A DNA stretch of 64,000 nt from Membranipora membranacea (taxonomy: Eukaryota; Bryozoa; Gymnolaemata; Cheilostomatida; Membraniporidae), in the NCBI GenBank assembly GCA_914767715.1, contig OU612066.1, positions 27,316,283-27,380,282 of the forward strand, given 5' to 3'. The notes beneath the pieces are model-generated. The model saw only the letters and a program-made list of their open reading frames with translations, was not told the DNA's origin and made no database searches. The position numbers and the translations under genes are program-made. This document shows positions 43,013-56,500 of this stretch, one piece after another (the first letter of the stretch is position 1; the number at the start of each line of letters is the position of its first letter).

Positions 43013-46000
43013 ATGATGGTGAACTTTGGTAAGATGGACTATTGGGGAGATTCGATACCTTACAGGCCCCAGGAGTTGTCCTACATTAAACAGGTAACCA
43101 CTCACACGCCTACTACATGCTTACGTATGCATTGCTCAAATGATAATGTGTAAAAAACAAAGCTTGACAGCTTAGTACAAAGGTCACATTACCCACAGAA
43201 CATCGCAACAAACCATTCGCAGAGTGAATGAATCAGCTGACATGAATTTGTGGCATCTTTCCTTAATAGTCTTGTAATTGCAGCTAACATAACATTTGTG
43301 GTACATATTTGTTTTGTCATACAGGTGCCATTACCAATCAAAGACTCGCCTAAAGAATCAACTATCAAAGCCAGGTGTATGGAGAGAATGACCATCCTGG
43401 AACCATCCATTCCTACAAGAGAACAGGTAATATCAACAGGAAATCTCCTTCTGTAATAAATAAGGGACTTAAAAACCCCCATTTGCCCACAACCAATAGC
43501 TGAAAAACCCTCTCCTTTATTTATTTTAATCAAAGTTTCTTATGAACGGTGGCTTCATATATTTAAAACCACATTCATCAATCATCATTAGAGTGGATTT
43601 CAGTGGATTTTAGTTATTTGGTTCTGATAAGCATTTCATTTTCATCTATACCCTGCATGATCAAATTTTCATTGGACAGATCGTTGATGCAAACTCAGAA
43701 CATTTTCTAAAGTGTTAAATTGGTACTGTTAATTTTAACCTGACTCCAATATTTCAGACACGAAAGCTGAATTATGACAGAAGACAGAATCAGATGAATA
43801 ACAGAGGGTTTGTCAGTCTCAAACAGGAACCATATAAAGCAATAGGACATCCAGTATATATAGATAATAAGAGACTCATCACTGACGCGTTAGGATTACC
43901 TAAAGAGGTGAGATATCTTAGGAGTTATCCTCTTTTTTTCCTGTTAGACTTTCCTGTTGCTAGCGACGCAATCAGAAGTGATAAAATCAGATCAAACACA
44001 GGTTTATGTCATAAAGATAACAGATTATAGCTATTCTTATCATGTCAAATGAGATGATATCCCCTCATGCCCTGGGCACTTGCGTGCAAGATGTGTATCT
44101 TGAAAACAACAAACTTGTTATTGCATTGACATACACACAGTCCATCACTATCAAAAACAACAACTTTTTTTCATCTGGAGGATCAAATAGAAAATTATTC
44201 GTACGCATGATCAAAGACGTGAAGCACAGCCACACCACAGGTCACACCGCCCACCAGCCGATGTTCAAAAGCTTTATTTAACACTGCTGGTATATCAGCC
44301 AGAACTTTTGTGATAGAGCATGGTTATCACATAACCTCGATACCACATACAACTCCCAATGATCCACAAACTCCTCCCACATAAGCCTGGTATTCCCAGA
44401 TAAAGTTAAATTGTTTATGATGTCATGAAAATTCAAAAACTGAATTTTTGGCAACACTTAACATAGCTTGTGATCTCAAAATTAGGAAGAGGAAGATGAG
44501 ATGGATAAAGCATCAACCCCACCCTCATCTGTTGGCCATGTGAACAAAGCTGAGTCTACTTATATGATGAGAAGATCCAGAAAACAACTCAATACTCTAT
44601 CAAAAGAAGTGGTGCGCGGCAGGTAAGCTCAGAAAAACTTAAGCTCTGCACACAAAAATCTTGAGCTCCATGCAGGATCTATTCTACCCTACACTTTTTT
44701 GGATGTCAAATTTTTCTAGTGGTATTTTCTCTAACAGAAAAACTTAGATAAGAAAAAGAAAGATTAAATTGACTCAATCATTGAATTTAATTCGGAGCAA
44801 AATTATTTTCATACATAGAATGCGAGTAGAACATCAATGAAATTCATTCTGATCTGTCGCAAGTTTAAAACTCCATCAAATCATCGACACTCATGGTATA
44901 CCTATCATTGCTATTGTAGTTTTTTTCCATTACGTTATTTTTACTTAATTCGTGCCAATCTTATTTACAGCGCAAATTTCAAGCTTGGTTATTTATAAAA
45001 TCAATTCCATTTCATGTGTTTCCTGTAGCAGATGTCAAGACGAGTGACACTCCAGCAAGTGTTGATCTTGAGGGATTGAATTATTATTGTGCTGGTCAGC
45101 ATTTGAAGTCATGATTTAGGATCCGATTCTGATGTTTGTTTTGACTTTCAGAAACCTGTTGCGGAATGTCAAACTCGGGCAGGGTTTATTCGAAGTATTA
45201 CAAGACGAATGGAATAAAACCGTGAGTTAGCAGGCAGCAAATATACCCAAAATATAAACTGAACTGTGATTAAATGTTCATCACTGCACTCTGTTTACCC
45301 CTTTCAGAGCATGTAAATTGGATTTAAATGTCGGTGAATAGGCTTAAATTGAACTCAATCAAACCCTGCACCCTAGGAGAGCTAGTTATTGGTAGTTTAC
45401 ATTTTGAGAACAATGTTTAAGCTTGAGGTATTACGGAATATTTGTCCGCAGGTCGGGATTATAAGCAATATTCATGCTGGGTGCATAAAAAATAAAATGG
45501 AATTAACACTGTCAATTTATTGTGAAATTGAATGCTTGTTTATTTATACATGGAATGTCATAATAAAAATTAAATCATTTAAATTTAGAGCCTCGGGTAG
45601 TCATACCTGGCCTTTTTATCTGGTGCACACAAAAATTATGTATATTTTTAGCTTCCTAATACTGTGACATCTGTGCAACAAATTGAACCAAAAGATAAAA
45701 AGTACAGAATTAATTTCAGTGGTGCTTTAGAATGCAAAAGCTACTGGTGCATGTATACTCTACAATAAAGGATTATCATCTATCACCCTCACCGCCTTGT
45801 CACGTGGCTGGTGACAAGGCTAATCTACCATTATTATAAAATGAATATAGAGTAATCTCCATATCTGGACAGATGAGGGATTAATCAAATGTGGATTTAC
45901 TGGGAAGAGTTTTACAATTCTATTAGGTGATGTTTATTTGTGTCCCTTTTGCAATTTTAAGAAATCTAGACGAGAGCTGGATGAAGCCATAGCGAAAGAG

Positions 46001-49000
46001 AAAGCCATGATGAACTGGCAGCTAGCTCACATCGGCAGCGATAGTGAATCAGGTTCTGACAGCGACCTTGACGATGAGATCGACATCACCAAGTAAAAAA
46101 CCTCATCCTACTAGTCAATAAATTGCAATTTGATAAACTACGATTTTATGTTTTTTAAATGAAATCACCCCACAGGTTCCATCTTGGTACATTATTGACT
46201 CGGCTACTATCAACATTGCTTGATGCAAGATATTTTGAGCCGGAGTGCATAGCTACCTCAGAGTGCATTTGTTTAATATCAAGCGAAGCAGAGTTGTAGT
46301 CAATCATGGTAGTATAAGAAGGCAATTTAAATTATACATTGTCGTACTGACGTATTTAAATTCAATTCTCTAGAGAGTTTGTACAGATAGACGCTCCAGA
46401 TTACTCAAAGAGAGAAAGTTACGTCTCAGCACACGGTGAAGATAGGGATCATGTGAGATTTGTACTACGCCCAGAGACTCACAATGGACACACTAATATA
46501 AACAATGAACTGTAAGACATCTCATTTAATCAACTTTATTAAAAATTGATACAATTTACTAAAAGTTCCAGATACAATCAGAAATAAAAATATTTTTTTC
46601 CAAGACTGCTGGCTAAGTTGTCCTGAAACACTTTGAATTGTTGGATACAGAGTGATTACATAACAACTAGGTCCTAAAATTGAACTCAACAGATTTTCAT
46701 TAAAAAGTGTTTAAAAATAAAACTTTTTCCATGACAACCAATCCAGCAGTCCTCAATTGTCTTATCTTTCTTGGGTGATGTTATGAGGCACTTTATCTAT
46801 TTTACTATTTCTACTATCTTTTACCATTTAGACAAGAACAAATTAGTGCGTTATTCCTCACTATGCTGTGAATTAACATTAACCACATATTTACAGGTCA
46901 GTGTCAGTAGATACTCCAGCGAGGCACATGTCAGCACCTGCCTTACCCCTGAGACGGAAGAAGCACACCCCTAGACCTTACACCCCTGTGCATAGCAATA
47001 TAAGTCAGAAAAAACAACAACCTGCAGAGATCGTCGGGTAAGGGAACAACGAATTGGAGCTAAAAGTACATAGGCATTCACCGTTGCCACGATGTAGTTT
47101 CTAAAATTAGCTTACAACTATGCTGACAAATATTTGATGACCGCATGGGAAATGCAGCGAAATCTCGCGCATATATTAGAAAAGGGTTGCCAAGATTTTC
47201 CCACAGATTTTAATATTTAGATGTCATCAATCTTTGAATAACAGCGACTGAGCCGTTCATGGTTGGAAGTTTCCATGTAAAGTAGGGTGGGATCCCTACA
47301 GTAAACACTTCCTCAAACAAGCACTGAGATAACGAAATTTCCCACATGGCAAGTATTTAAAAGGAAATCGAAATACATCATGAGATTTTTTTGTTGTTCA
47401 CAGGGAAATGTTATTTCGACAGCTGTGTTGTCTCCATTGGATCCTGAGAGCTATGGATTTACCAGAGGCAGCCGTGATGTCACCAATTATTTGCTGCTGG
47501 CAGCTGAAGTAAGTGATATCTAACAACTGGCAGAGAAAACCGCTTCTCATGGTTGCCAATTTTCTTGGCCATGGTATTGGTATTATGATACAAATTCAAA
47601 TTTTACAAAAATCTTTTCCTGAACCAGTCCAAGTCCCTTGAAAAACGTGTGACATAGCAACATATTTTTAGATGTTTATATGGCAGTGGTGCTAGCGAAT
47701 TTGTGCATCAGATATCTTTGGGATCAATATTGACCATGTTTCATATAAAAGAATATCTGTTTATATAATCGATCCTATAGTGCCGACTCACATAATGACG
47801 CTGTGTAATATTTATTTTATCCTGACAGCGCTGACAAGATGGGAGGTGCAGAACTAAATAAGAAACAGCAGGAAGAGAAAAGAACAAAGGAGAATCGAGA
47901 ATATGAAAACATATTTAGAGTACCGAGACAAGTCGAGAAGAGAAAGCCTAAGAAAGTAGTGGACAAGAGGAGATCTGGACTGTATCCGTTCCATTCTATT
48001 AGACCTTCATATAGGTAAAACCACCCAGAAGGTCGCAGTTCCGCATAGTCTGATTCCCCAGGCTCTTGACGCACCCCCCCCCCCCTCCCCGCCAGGGAAG
48101 TTCAACACTAAGTGCTCAGCCGGTTAAAATAAGATCTTATATAATCAGTATTCATTCATCTCATTGGCAGCCCCTTTTATTTAATAGACATCTAAATAAA
48201 AGAAATAAAACCAATTTCAAGTTTTTGTACTTGGCCCTTAAACACTCTTTATCTTATGATCATCTATCAAAACAATTTGTGAACTTTTCTTGGAAACAGA
48301 ATTACTGACTGTATTCCACTGACCAACATACATCAAAAAATATGGATTTGTGCTGTATAATATTGTTTATGTTTTGATTAGGAGTACGAGGGCCGACTCG
48401 TACGCCCCATCAATAAGAAGTCGCTCAGGGTCAATAGCTCACAGTCTAAACAGTGAGACAATGACTCCTTACACAGAAAACTATGCAGCCGGTTTAGACG
48501 ATCTAAGGATTGAAAATGATAACAGCATTATAGCCGAAGGTAAGCGCAAGATATCCTATCTCTTCCGGTAGGGAAAAAAGCCAAGGAGTGGAAATTACTC
48601 ATAGATTGAAATATAGCAGACTGGTAAAAAATTGACAAATTCATTACAAGCAATTTTTTATCATTGATACTATCAAAAATATCTGAGCTGGTCTAAAGCA
48701 TAAATTTTCCACTGTATCATTGAGATAATTGTCAGTATTAATATTTTTTTAATTATGCTTCATTATGGCAGAATTTAAATGTTGCCTTTGTTCAAAGCAG
48801 ACTTGCATAAAATTCAATTGTCATCATTGACTTCTATTTTAGAACAATCATTAGACTCTTCTCAAAGTCACTCCCTGGGTGGTCAGCTTGCCCTGGCTAA
48901 CAGCAGTCTACAGCAACCAGAACTAGAGACGATAGTCAGTAGTCGTCCCCCCACCAGACAGCCTAGTGTCGGCATCAGGGCGCAGCTGATGACACTTACC

Positions 49001-52000
49001 AGAGAGGAAATGAAGCAACAAGAACTAGCAGTAAGTTATCAGGGATGGGACGATTTGATAGCATAATCAAGTTCAAAAACGTCGAGTATCATTAATCCAA
49101 TTCATCTGAGAGCACAGTTAGCTTTGACGCCTTCCGCTGTGTTGCCGCCTAGCAGTAAATAGCCATTGTTCCCATTATACAGACAGAGAGGAACCTCTAC
49201 AATTTTAAGCATCTTTGCCCTAAAACATCAGGAAGTGAATAGACGGGAGAGTCGGGATTGGGCAATTAAGTTCTATCAATATCATTGCTAAGAGCTTGAT
49301 TCTGACCGGAAAAATCCACAAATTAGGTTCAAAGAATTCCGATTTCTTTCTTTGCAGAAACAACTAGAGGAGGCAGCCAAGATGGACAACACTCCAATGG
49401 AGAGATTATCCCACTCAAGGATGTATAGAGCTACTGATAGGCTTAAACCAAAGTCGTCTAAAGAGCTTTTAGAGTTTAAAACGTCCTGCAGAAGTAGCAA
49501 ACTTATGAACAAATCAAAAGAAATGAGAGAAGAGTGGGCAGAAGTAAAAGAGGAGAGAGCTCTTAGACTTCATGATGAGCTCGACTCACAGGAAAAGTAT
49601 GTACATTTACAAAGACACTTAATTACTTTTTCCTTTTTCTTTTTGTATTAGGTTTCTGCAATAATTACATATTAATTGATAAGATTATTTCAAAAATAAT
49701 AAAAAAATGCAACGGTGAGGTCAGTTAGTCCATGCATGAGAGCCAAGAATAGAATGGCCACCCCCCGATTGAAGAAAACTGAGACCACCCCAGTTTGCCC
49801 GGATACTTATAACACTTCGTATGCATCTCAGCCTGTTGTGTAACGGCTGAAAAAACACATTTTGCCTGTAATTTGGCCCTACCATTATTGCTAAGGATTT
49901 TGTTATGTTGCTATTGCGTAATGTATTGCTAGGTATAGACTTGTAGATCAAAGTTAGTTTGGCACCATCTCTTCCAAAACTTGTCAACTTTTTGTATAAG
50001 CACATGTGTGTTGTATGTGTTGAATGAGTATTCTCAAGCAGGGTTGTGTAATGCTTGATGTTTTACTTCATACAGAAACCGACTGAGAACTTGCCAAGAC
50101 AAATTTAGTGCAATGAGTACGACCAGTAACAGTTTTCACCGAGCGCTGAAAGCCATGAGGATAATGAGCGAGCACAAGAGGAGAGAGGCCGATAAGGAGA
50201 AGAATAAAAAACAAGACCAGTCTAAATATGCTAAATGGTAAATATAGTATTACATAATACATATAAGAATTTATTTTTGCATGTATTTTTGTATTTACGT
50301 ATGTAGTTTTTGTGTAAGTGTTAATGTTCAGGACAATCGTTACCAGAATATGCTTTGGTGGTAAAGAGTGTCCTTTCCTAAGCAAGTTGTTAAATGGCAA
50401 GTTTGGATATTCGTTGGGACAGGTCAGCCAGATTTAAATGGATATTTGAAGCATTCAAGATACTAGATATCTTTTTCTTATTCCCCATAGACTATATCCA
50501 ATGAACCCTGGAGAATCGCAATAGTGCATATGGGTACTGCAACACTTTTTGGACTATATCTATAGGTGCAAAATGACACAGCCCTTCACTTTGTAGCCTC
50601 ATGCCAATTCCACAAACAAACGAGGCAGCGAACCTTCCTGAAGGGGGCAGCTAAGCCTACGCGCTTCACAGTTTCGGGTTTGCTCCGATTCATTCGTATT
50701 TCGGGGCGTTTTGGACAACGATGCTAGATTAAACCTTGTTTTATGGAAGGCTGGAGTTCTATGGGTCCCTGAGGTTGATTCGAGTTACCCCAGCCAGCCC
50801 CGTCTCTAGAACAAGACATAGGTGTAAAATCTTCTGTCCCCATCCCTACTACTGATAGCCTTAGTCACCAATTCCAGCAAAGTGAGATCTGGTACATCTT
50901 TTATCCAGGTTTGATGACCTCACAAACATGGTTCCCAAAGAGTATGCAGCACAGTGGTACTTCACTGCTATCTTAGATAAACTAAGGACATTCGGCATCG
51001 TAAGTAAACACCTAATTATTCTCCTAAAATTTTCTTCTACGCGTACTGCAACGATATTGAGAACGAGATAAATAGATCTGAACTAATGATAGTAGTTTGT
51101 CAAACTAATAATGATAACGATTATTGTTTTATGGCAGGTCTTCTCCTACTTAGAGTATTCCCAATATAACATTATGGATGGTAGGTCTCCAAATCCAACT
51201 TTCACCAAACACCAGAGTCCAGGCTTTTGCATGATCAAAAACGCCTATATGTCCCATTCAATCAATCACAACATATTTTCACTTATCCAAACATTGATGT
51301 TGTTATCACAAAGGATTAATGTTATTTAATTTATTTAATTGATTATTCCATGTTTACCCTTTTCGTTTTCTATGCATTCTATGCTGGTCAGCGGTCATGT
51401 TATAATTTTCTCCACATGCTGCTGCCGTCTGCTGTGCATGTATAAAAATCTCAGCACTTTAATCCAAACAATGTTCACTGAATATGAATTGTGCCACGGT
51501 CACCCATACATATTAGGACCATTGATGGCAAATTTGTCACTACCCTAGTGGTATTATATTACTGTATACAGTTAATTGTAGTTCAATGAATATATACAAT
51601 GTAAATGTACATTAAACCAAATAGTTGGTTTCAGATTCAACTTTTGAACACAATTGCCACTGACCAAAACTTTAATTAAAATTTTACCTGTCAGCATTAA
51701 GTGCAATTCTGATCAAGGCAGCATATCAGAAAAGGCTGCCACAGGTTAATACACTATTATGATTTCATACCTGCCTTTAAGTACTTTGTTCCCAGACTAT
51801 GTTCCCATCGAATCAACAAAGACTTTTCCATGTTTCCGCAAAAGATACTCTTTTTCCACTGTAACCTTTTACCGATCCCAGCCACTTTCTGGTAGTGAGA
51901 TTTAACTTAATATTACAATGTTCCATTTCAGCAATATGGACCGGATAACAAGGTGAAGTGAAATGATAATATAATGCTTTCCAATGTTTACAAACGCTCT

Positions 52001-53027
52001 AAATCACCAAAATGCCAAAATGCTGCCCTTCACAATAATAGTCTTTGCTTTTCTCACTCTCCACAGTACCATACACACATACAGTCAACATGTTGATATT
52101 CTAAATTGCCGTTGAACAGCGTTAATCTTTGAAACCAGATATTTAGCTTAATCACAGGAAATTGGTCAAGTTGTTGTTCAATGGCAATTATCATCAACAA
52201 AGATTGTATAGAGTATTTGCACATGCTATGGAAAATGTATTGGATTTAACGTTTTGCTGTTCGTAACACCCATACGTGTTAGATTCCAAGTTTTGATATC
52301 GGATATTCTACTTCAGAGCTTTAATTGGTTTGACGGGCAACTTGGCAACCATGTAGTCTATCAGAACTGCTTTGAATATATATATAGCCGTCTTTTCTTG
52401 GGGTTTGCTGGTCTGTCATTCTTCGCAACTGCACTATGATATTTCTGACACTATGTTTTATATTTCCCACGTTTCAGGCATTTGTAAGCACAGTTTACTA
52501 GTCTACTTTTTGTATCATTTGTAATCCAACAGTTGGTTTCATTCAATTAGCTTTAGAGTCACTAGCGCCAAAACCATTGTTTACTAGTAAAGTTCATGTA
52601 CAAGTAGCTAGCAACCCAGCCACTGTCATGTGCAAGTGTCCGATCACAGTATCAGGTGTTTCTATCCTGGCATCATGGAATGAATGAGAGTGTGTTTATG
52701 CGTGCGGTTTACGAAGTTCAATGATCTAACCGTTTGTTTCCTAAGATTATATAGTACGCTGTCATTACAACAGCTCCATTTCTACCATTTTTGTAGACAG
52801 AGAGTTCAAGCAAGGCCAGTGAGCACAAGTTTACCCGTGTGCTCAAGCTGATTCGATCGTTCGAGATCTGCTCTCCTAACATCGCTGCTGCGGTTGAATT
52901 CTGTCGTGACAGAATAATAGAAATGAACGAGGATGACTTTGAGGAACTGTTTCAGCATCTCTTCCCGGCCATAGAGCGACCAAAGACTGCTCCTGCCAAG
53001 AGCACAAGCAGCTCGGAAAAGCGATAA
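43013..53027 (+). CDS. CCDC60: CCDC60-like coiled-coil protein
   Basis: Seventeen coding exons: 43013-43093, 43325-43426, 43758-43907, 44486-44622, 45152-45221, 45962-46092, 46374-46511, 46897-47037, 47404-47508, 47829-48014, 48382-48539, 48843-49030, 49358-49596, 50076-50237, 50909-50999, 51932-51952, 52797-53027 (TAA). Every phase matches; 776 residues against about 550 in the human protein as I recall it. Family hallmarks in order: RPYTPVHSNI, MLFRQLCCLHWILRAMD, a charged helical segment (KQLEEAAK to HDELDSQEK), EYAAQWYFTAILDKL, and near the C-terminus SFEICSPNIAAAVEFCRDRI. The extra length lies in Ser- and Arg/Lys-rich linkers and an acidic stretch (SDSESGSDSDLDDEID). Its function is poorly known; a ciliary role is suggested only by an upstream X-box. 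Its introns show no other gene. Confidence 0.9.
45795..45819. repeat. 9-bp hairpin in a CCDC60-like intron
   Basis: CCTTGTCAC and GTGACAAGG form a perfect stem around GTGGCTG. The flank GTCACG.GGCTG resembles the hairpin at 36103-36141. Confidence 0.4.
51932..51952 (+). CDS. CCDC60: 21-nt microexon of the CCDC60-like gene
   Basis: TTCCATTTCAG precedes and GTGAAG follows a 21-nt segment coding QYGPDNK in phase 0. It lies in the intron between exons 50909-50999 and 52797-53027, both in phase 0 at this border. It can therefore be included or skipped without a frame change. The acceptor is strong. Inclusion gives a spacer length before the ICSP motif closer to the human protein. Confidence 0.5.
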
Positions 53028-53569
53028 TGCTCCATGACCAGCTCATTTTAGAGGGCATCTTAGTCAATTTTTTTGTACTTTTCCAAAATACTGTTATAGT
53101 TGAATTTGTCTCGTCAGTAGTCTTAAATCAAATTGGGTACAAACTGTACTGTCGAGATCTAGCAGCTTTCTGTTGTTGACAATTTGATACATGCATGTTG
53201 TTTACCTTTTTTTTTACAAATTATATATATCTTAACATTTTATTTTTCTGTGATCAAATAACAAAGACTTTTGACGCTATCAGAGTTCATGTACAATATA
53301 TTTATAACTAACAAGTTCAGAAGTAAGAGTTGTTTGTCCCTGCACAGCAAAATAAGAATAGAACTAACCATAAAATTGACGGAGTGACCAACCAGCAGTT
53401 GGAATTGGATCAATACAATGCACATCAGATTTAGCTTGTTTTTAGGGATAATCTATAAAAATAGGAGATATTTACATGCTTGTGCTTCCTGCTTTACAAT
53501 AACATTAATTTTCAAAATCATTTTCAGAAACAAACATACCTTTCAAAACTTTCTCAAACACAGTTGGGA
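53028..53569. other. tail-to-tail intergenic region
   Basis: This 542-bp stretch separates the CCDC60-like stop codon from the RFC1 stop codon, so both 3' untranslated regions must fit here or overlap. A minus-strand AATAAA near 53240 would suit RFC1. No canonical AATAAA is seen for the plus-strand gene, which may use a variant signal. Confidence 0.5.
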
Positions 53570-56500
53570 CTATTTCTTCTTTTTGGCAGGTGCTCTTGGC
53601 TTCTTCTCAGCCTTAGCTCCAGCTTTTGGTTTAGCACTCCCTTTAGCACTTGCTTTGGCTGCAGTCTTTTTCGGTTGCTGAAATATAGACATAAGCAGAT
53701 ACAATGTAAACAGAAAGTGATCTTAGGATAATAAGCATCTTGTGTTCTGTCAATTTTGCGCCTGGAACAGGGTCATTGCAGGGATGGATCGCTGATGGCA
53801 CTGCATTTTACATGCTACAAGCGCTCAAGTCATAACAAGTATCCAGCTAGAAATTTATATGACAAAAGTTACATAGCAAGTTAAACCACCATGTTATTCA
53901 AGAGATTTGAAGATTTCTTATCATTTGATGAACGTACAGCAATCCAAACTAAATATAGCACCATAACTAAAAATAGCACAATAACTAACCACTTTGAAGG
54001 CTTTTATGACTTCTAATATTACTACAATATTACTACTAATATTACTACAATATTACTACAATATTACTACAATATTTCTACTATATTACTTCAATATTAC
54101 TACAATATTACTACTAATATTACTACAATATTACTGCAATATTACTCAAATATTACTACAATATTACTGTAATATTACTACTTATATTACTACAATAATC
54201 ACACCAACTGACCACTTTGAGGGCTTTGACGACTTCTTCATCAGAATCTACATCAGATTCTCCAGCAGCACCTTCCTCCTCCAGTTCCACGTCAGCGCTC
54301 ACCGCGGCAGCAGCTTTACGCTTCTTAACAGGAGCGACTGCCTGGGAGTAGTGATGTTTGTGAGATGATTTATTATACTGCCGTGTCATAGCCGCCTTTG
54401 TCTATAAATGTACAAAAATAAACAGCTCTCAACACTAAGTACAAATAGGAGAGATGACAGGGGAGTTATTATGTTGTCGTGTCATGGCTGCTTTTGTCTA
54501 TAAAAGTGATAAAATAAGATGACAGGGGAGATTATTTGTAATATTCATGTACAAGGAGCTAGTAACACTGCCTCTGCCGTGAGCAAGTGTTCAGAGTACA
54601 TGGTATGTCCAGTAGTCTGACATCAAGTAATGAATTAGAGTGAAAGTGCAAATAAACTCTCAATACCAAGCAAAATTAACAGGGAGGGCAGTCTTTGACA
54701 CTATCTGTACATAATATGTGTATAGGCTGCCTTAGCAAAATTATTCAGTGGCCGAGATTATATTAACAAGTTCTGTTCTGGATCTGCCCATGTCTTTGCA
54801 CGATATGAGATAGGAGTTCTACCTTTGTATCGTGAACACATATCTTAAGAGGTTATTGATGGTTAAACAAAAACATTATAGTTGCTAGCGTCCCACCGTA
54901 TCCACTTAATCCGTCAGCACCTAGATTGATCTGAAGTTATCTCCCGAAACTATTCAGCTCTTGGCAGACCATTAGGTGCACTAAGGGACTACTATCTGAT
55001 GATTTGTACATTAAAAAGAAAGTAAATGTAGAGTATTCCAATTTTGATGCACCAAATTCATCATCTCTCATTTCTTGACCCCTTACCTTAGACTCGATCT
55101 GAGTTCTAGGATCTTTATGTCCAGGCCACTGAGTTAGCTCTAGTACACTGTCATAGTCCTCCTTAGTGAGATCGTATCGCTCCATCAGTCCTATAACCTC
55201 ACCCACGCCTTCATTCTGATCTTCTATCATAGGAGTGGTCAATCGATCTCTCAGCATCGGCAGGTAGTCTAACAGCATATGCTGTGCACTGCCTGTAATA
55301 CTGTAAGAAACAGACCACTGGTTATGCTAGCATTTATAAGGTGCAACAAGATGGCTATTAAAATCTCTGTGATCAAAACTTGCTCATCGTTCTTTTTCCA
55401 ATAAAATCAGGCTGAAAGTTAAGGTAATATCAATGAGCGGTCCGAATATCGGCACTTTGTATACCGTTGGAAAACTACCGAGCTACTGAGTATGAATATC
55501 TGAACTATAATTTGATGACATTGCGTCATTTAAGTGAAGAAATCAGAAGAAAACGGCTGTTTTTTCAATGCAGATGGCAGAGTTGGGATGATTGATAGAA
55601 ATTTCAAAAAAGTAGCTTGGCAGCTTTCCAACGGTATTTGATATTTGGATTGGTCATCGACATTACCTCATGTTTGTTGCTGCATGTTGGTCATTTGTTT
55701 GTTACTTACCTATTTGAAAACAATTGACACAAATTCGAATGTCCTACATTCTAACGTGGGAAACATTTCATAGAAAGAGAAATTTGGGATGCCGGCATCT
55801 AATTATCACATATTTCCGCAAAACAATTTTTTATCAATCTTGGAACAGTATAAACTTAATTGCAAAGCAACAAACAATTCATTGAATCATTATTTGAGAA
55901 GTTCCTGTATATATTCACAAATGACACTGGAATGATATTCCTGTATATATTCATGGATGACACCGGAATGTTTTTTAACAACCACACCCAGAGACAACAT
56001 AAGGAAATTCTTGAAGGAAATAATATTTACATGGAAGTTATTTTGGAGCACTTGTCTTTTGATTGCTAAGTATTATCTATTAAAAATTTTCAATTTTCAC
56101 ATAAAATTCATAATATAACTGAGGATCAGCATATAAATGAAAGGTAAAGAAATTAAAAACAGTGATTTTCTGATTTCCCATTCCGTCCTCCATCCATTCA
56201 AGTAACTGCTATAGTTTCATTCTCTGTGGGGTTTGATAAGGGCGAGATTGAAATCCTTGCAGCTCGGGTGCAACTGAAATTCCTCACCTTAGCGGGTTGC
56301 CACAATCACCCCCTTCCAAAAACCACATTAACCACACACTGAGGCTACATTCAGACATACCTGAGTCCCATATGCATGGCCACTTCTTTGTTCTGTCGGA
56401 AATTTTTATTGGTTGATGAGAATTTACCGAGCCACTTCGGAAACTCAATCTGTCTCGATAAGTGACCCATCACTGATGCACAAGGTAAAACACTGGAGAA

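Noticed and set aside
53994-54368. 124-codon plus-strand frame rich in Thr, Ile, Leu and Tyr
   Set aside because: It is a translation of the AATATTACT array plus the antisense of an RFC1 exon.
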